A DNA stretch of 64,000 nt. Origin: Brachionus manjavacas (taxonomy: Eukaryota; Rotifera; Eurotatoria; Ploima; Brachionidae). Made by a program: the position numbers and the translations under genes. The stretch spans positions 2,170,001-2,234,000 of the forward strand of contig JAHQIY010000012.1 in NCBI GenBank assembly GCA_019054805.1, written 5' to 3'. Positions 63,941 to 64,000 of the stretch are shown piece by piece (position 1 is the stretch's first letter; every line of letters begins with the position of its first letter). A model generated the notes under the pieces. It was not told where the DNA came from. It saw only the letters and a program-made list of their open reading frames with translations, and made no database searches.

Positions 63941-64000
63941 TTATTCAAATCTGTGAACTAACAATAATCCACCATAAAAATAACAACTTCATTGGCACAT
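63941..64000. other. Window end
   Basis: Sixty bases after the duplication boundary; nothing recognised. Confidence 0.4.

Overview
This is a very AT-rich window from a nuclear animal genome. It has spliced genes, introns as short as about 48-50 nt next to one of 3.8 kb, intron-bearing homologues of animal proteins (TFIIIC102/GTF3C3, FICD, GH37 trehalase, an EGF/ShK secreted protein), identical tRNA-Ser(GCU) genes, and many transposons. A small aquatic invertebrate such as a monogonont rotifer fits base composition and gene structure, but the species cannot be proven from the sequence.

Layout. 1-2.8 kb: the 5' part of a GTF3C3 gene (minus) inside a pair of inverted repeats. 2.8-4.8 kb: AT-rich DNA with a decayed Tc1-like transposase. 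4.8-18.4 kb: two trehalase paralogues (both minus) flanking FICD (plus). FICD diverges from the first trehalase and has a 3.8 kb intron loaded with transposon debris. Between FICD and the second trehalase is a nest of a Tc1 transposon in a LINE, plus a Gypsy RT fossil. 18.4-31.8 kb: mostly repeats (LINE 3' ends, MITEs, a non-autonomous hAT with 8-bp target duplication, a LINE with ORF1 and endonuclease, MULE fragments) and one tRNA-Ser. 31.85-32.81 kb: a four-exon secreted EGF/ShK gene. 33-40 kb: more MITE, LINE and MULE fragments. 40.1-40.75 kb: a secreted LysM protein gene, whose near-identical inverted duplicate lies at 63.26-63.88 kb. 41-50 kb: decayed DNA, a triple transposon nest, a second tRNA-Ser, and a LINE RT copy. 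50.18-57.37 kb: a young Ty3/Gypsy-type LTR element with identical 318-bp LTRs, inserted into that LINE copy. 57.4-63 kb: the rest of the LINE, a 71-aa membrane protein gene, the third tRNA-Ser and another LINE.

How the genes relate. There is no operon-like logic. The host genes are housekeeping or secretory: RNA polymerase III transcription (GTF3C3, and the tRNA genes that would be its targets), ER AMPylation (FICD), extracellular trehalose hydrolysis (two trehalases, one secreted and one with a C-terminal membrane anchor), and extracellular binding proteins (LysM, EGF/ShK). Between two otherwise divergent trehalases lies a 746-bp tract differing at only one base, which points to recent gene conversion.

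The most unusual signals are in the LTR element: an extra ORF downstream of pol that reads as an RRM-like fold followed by a long coiled coil, a small secretory/membrane ORF upstream of gag, and about 22 dispersed CACNGTG palindromes where under one is expected. Also notable are a Tc1-like MITE whose interior is an expanded 11-bp minisatellite, with an empty-site paralogue in the same window, and a possible 19-nt intron in GTF3C3.
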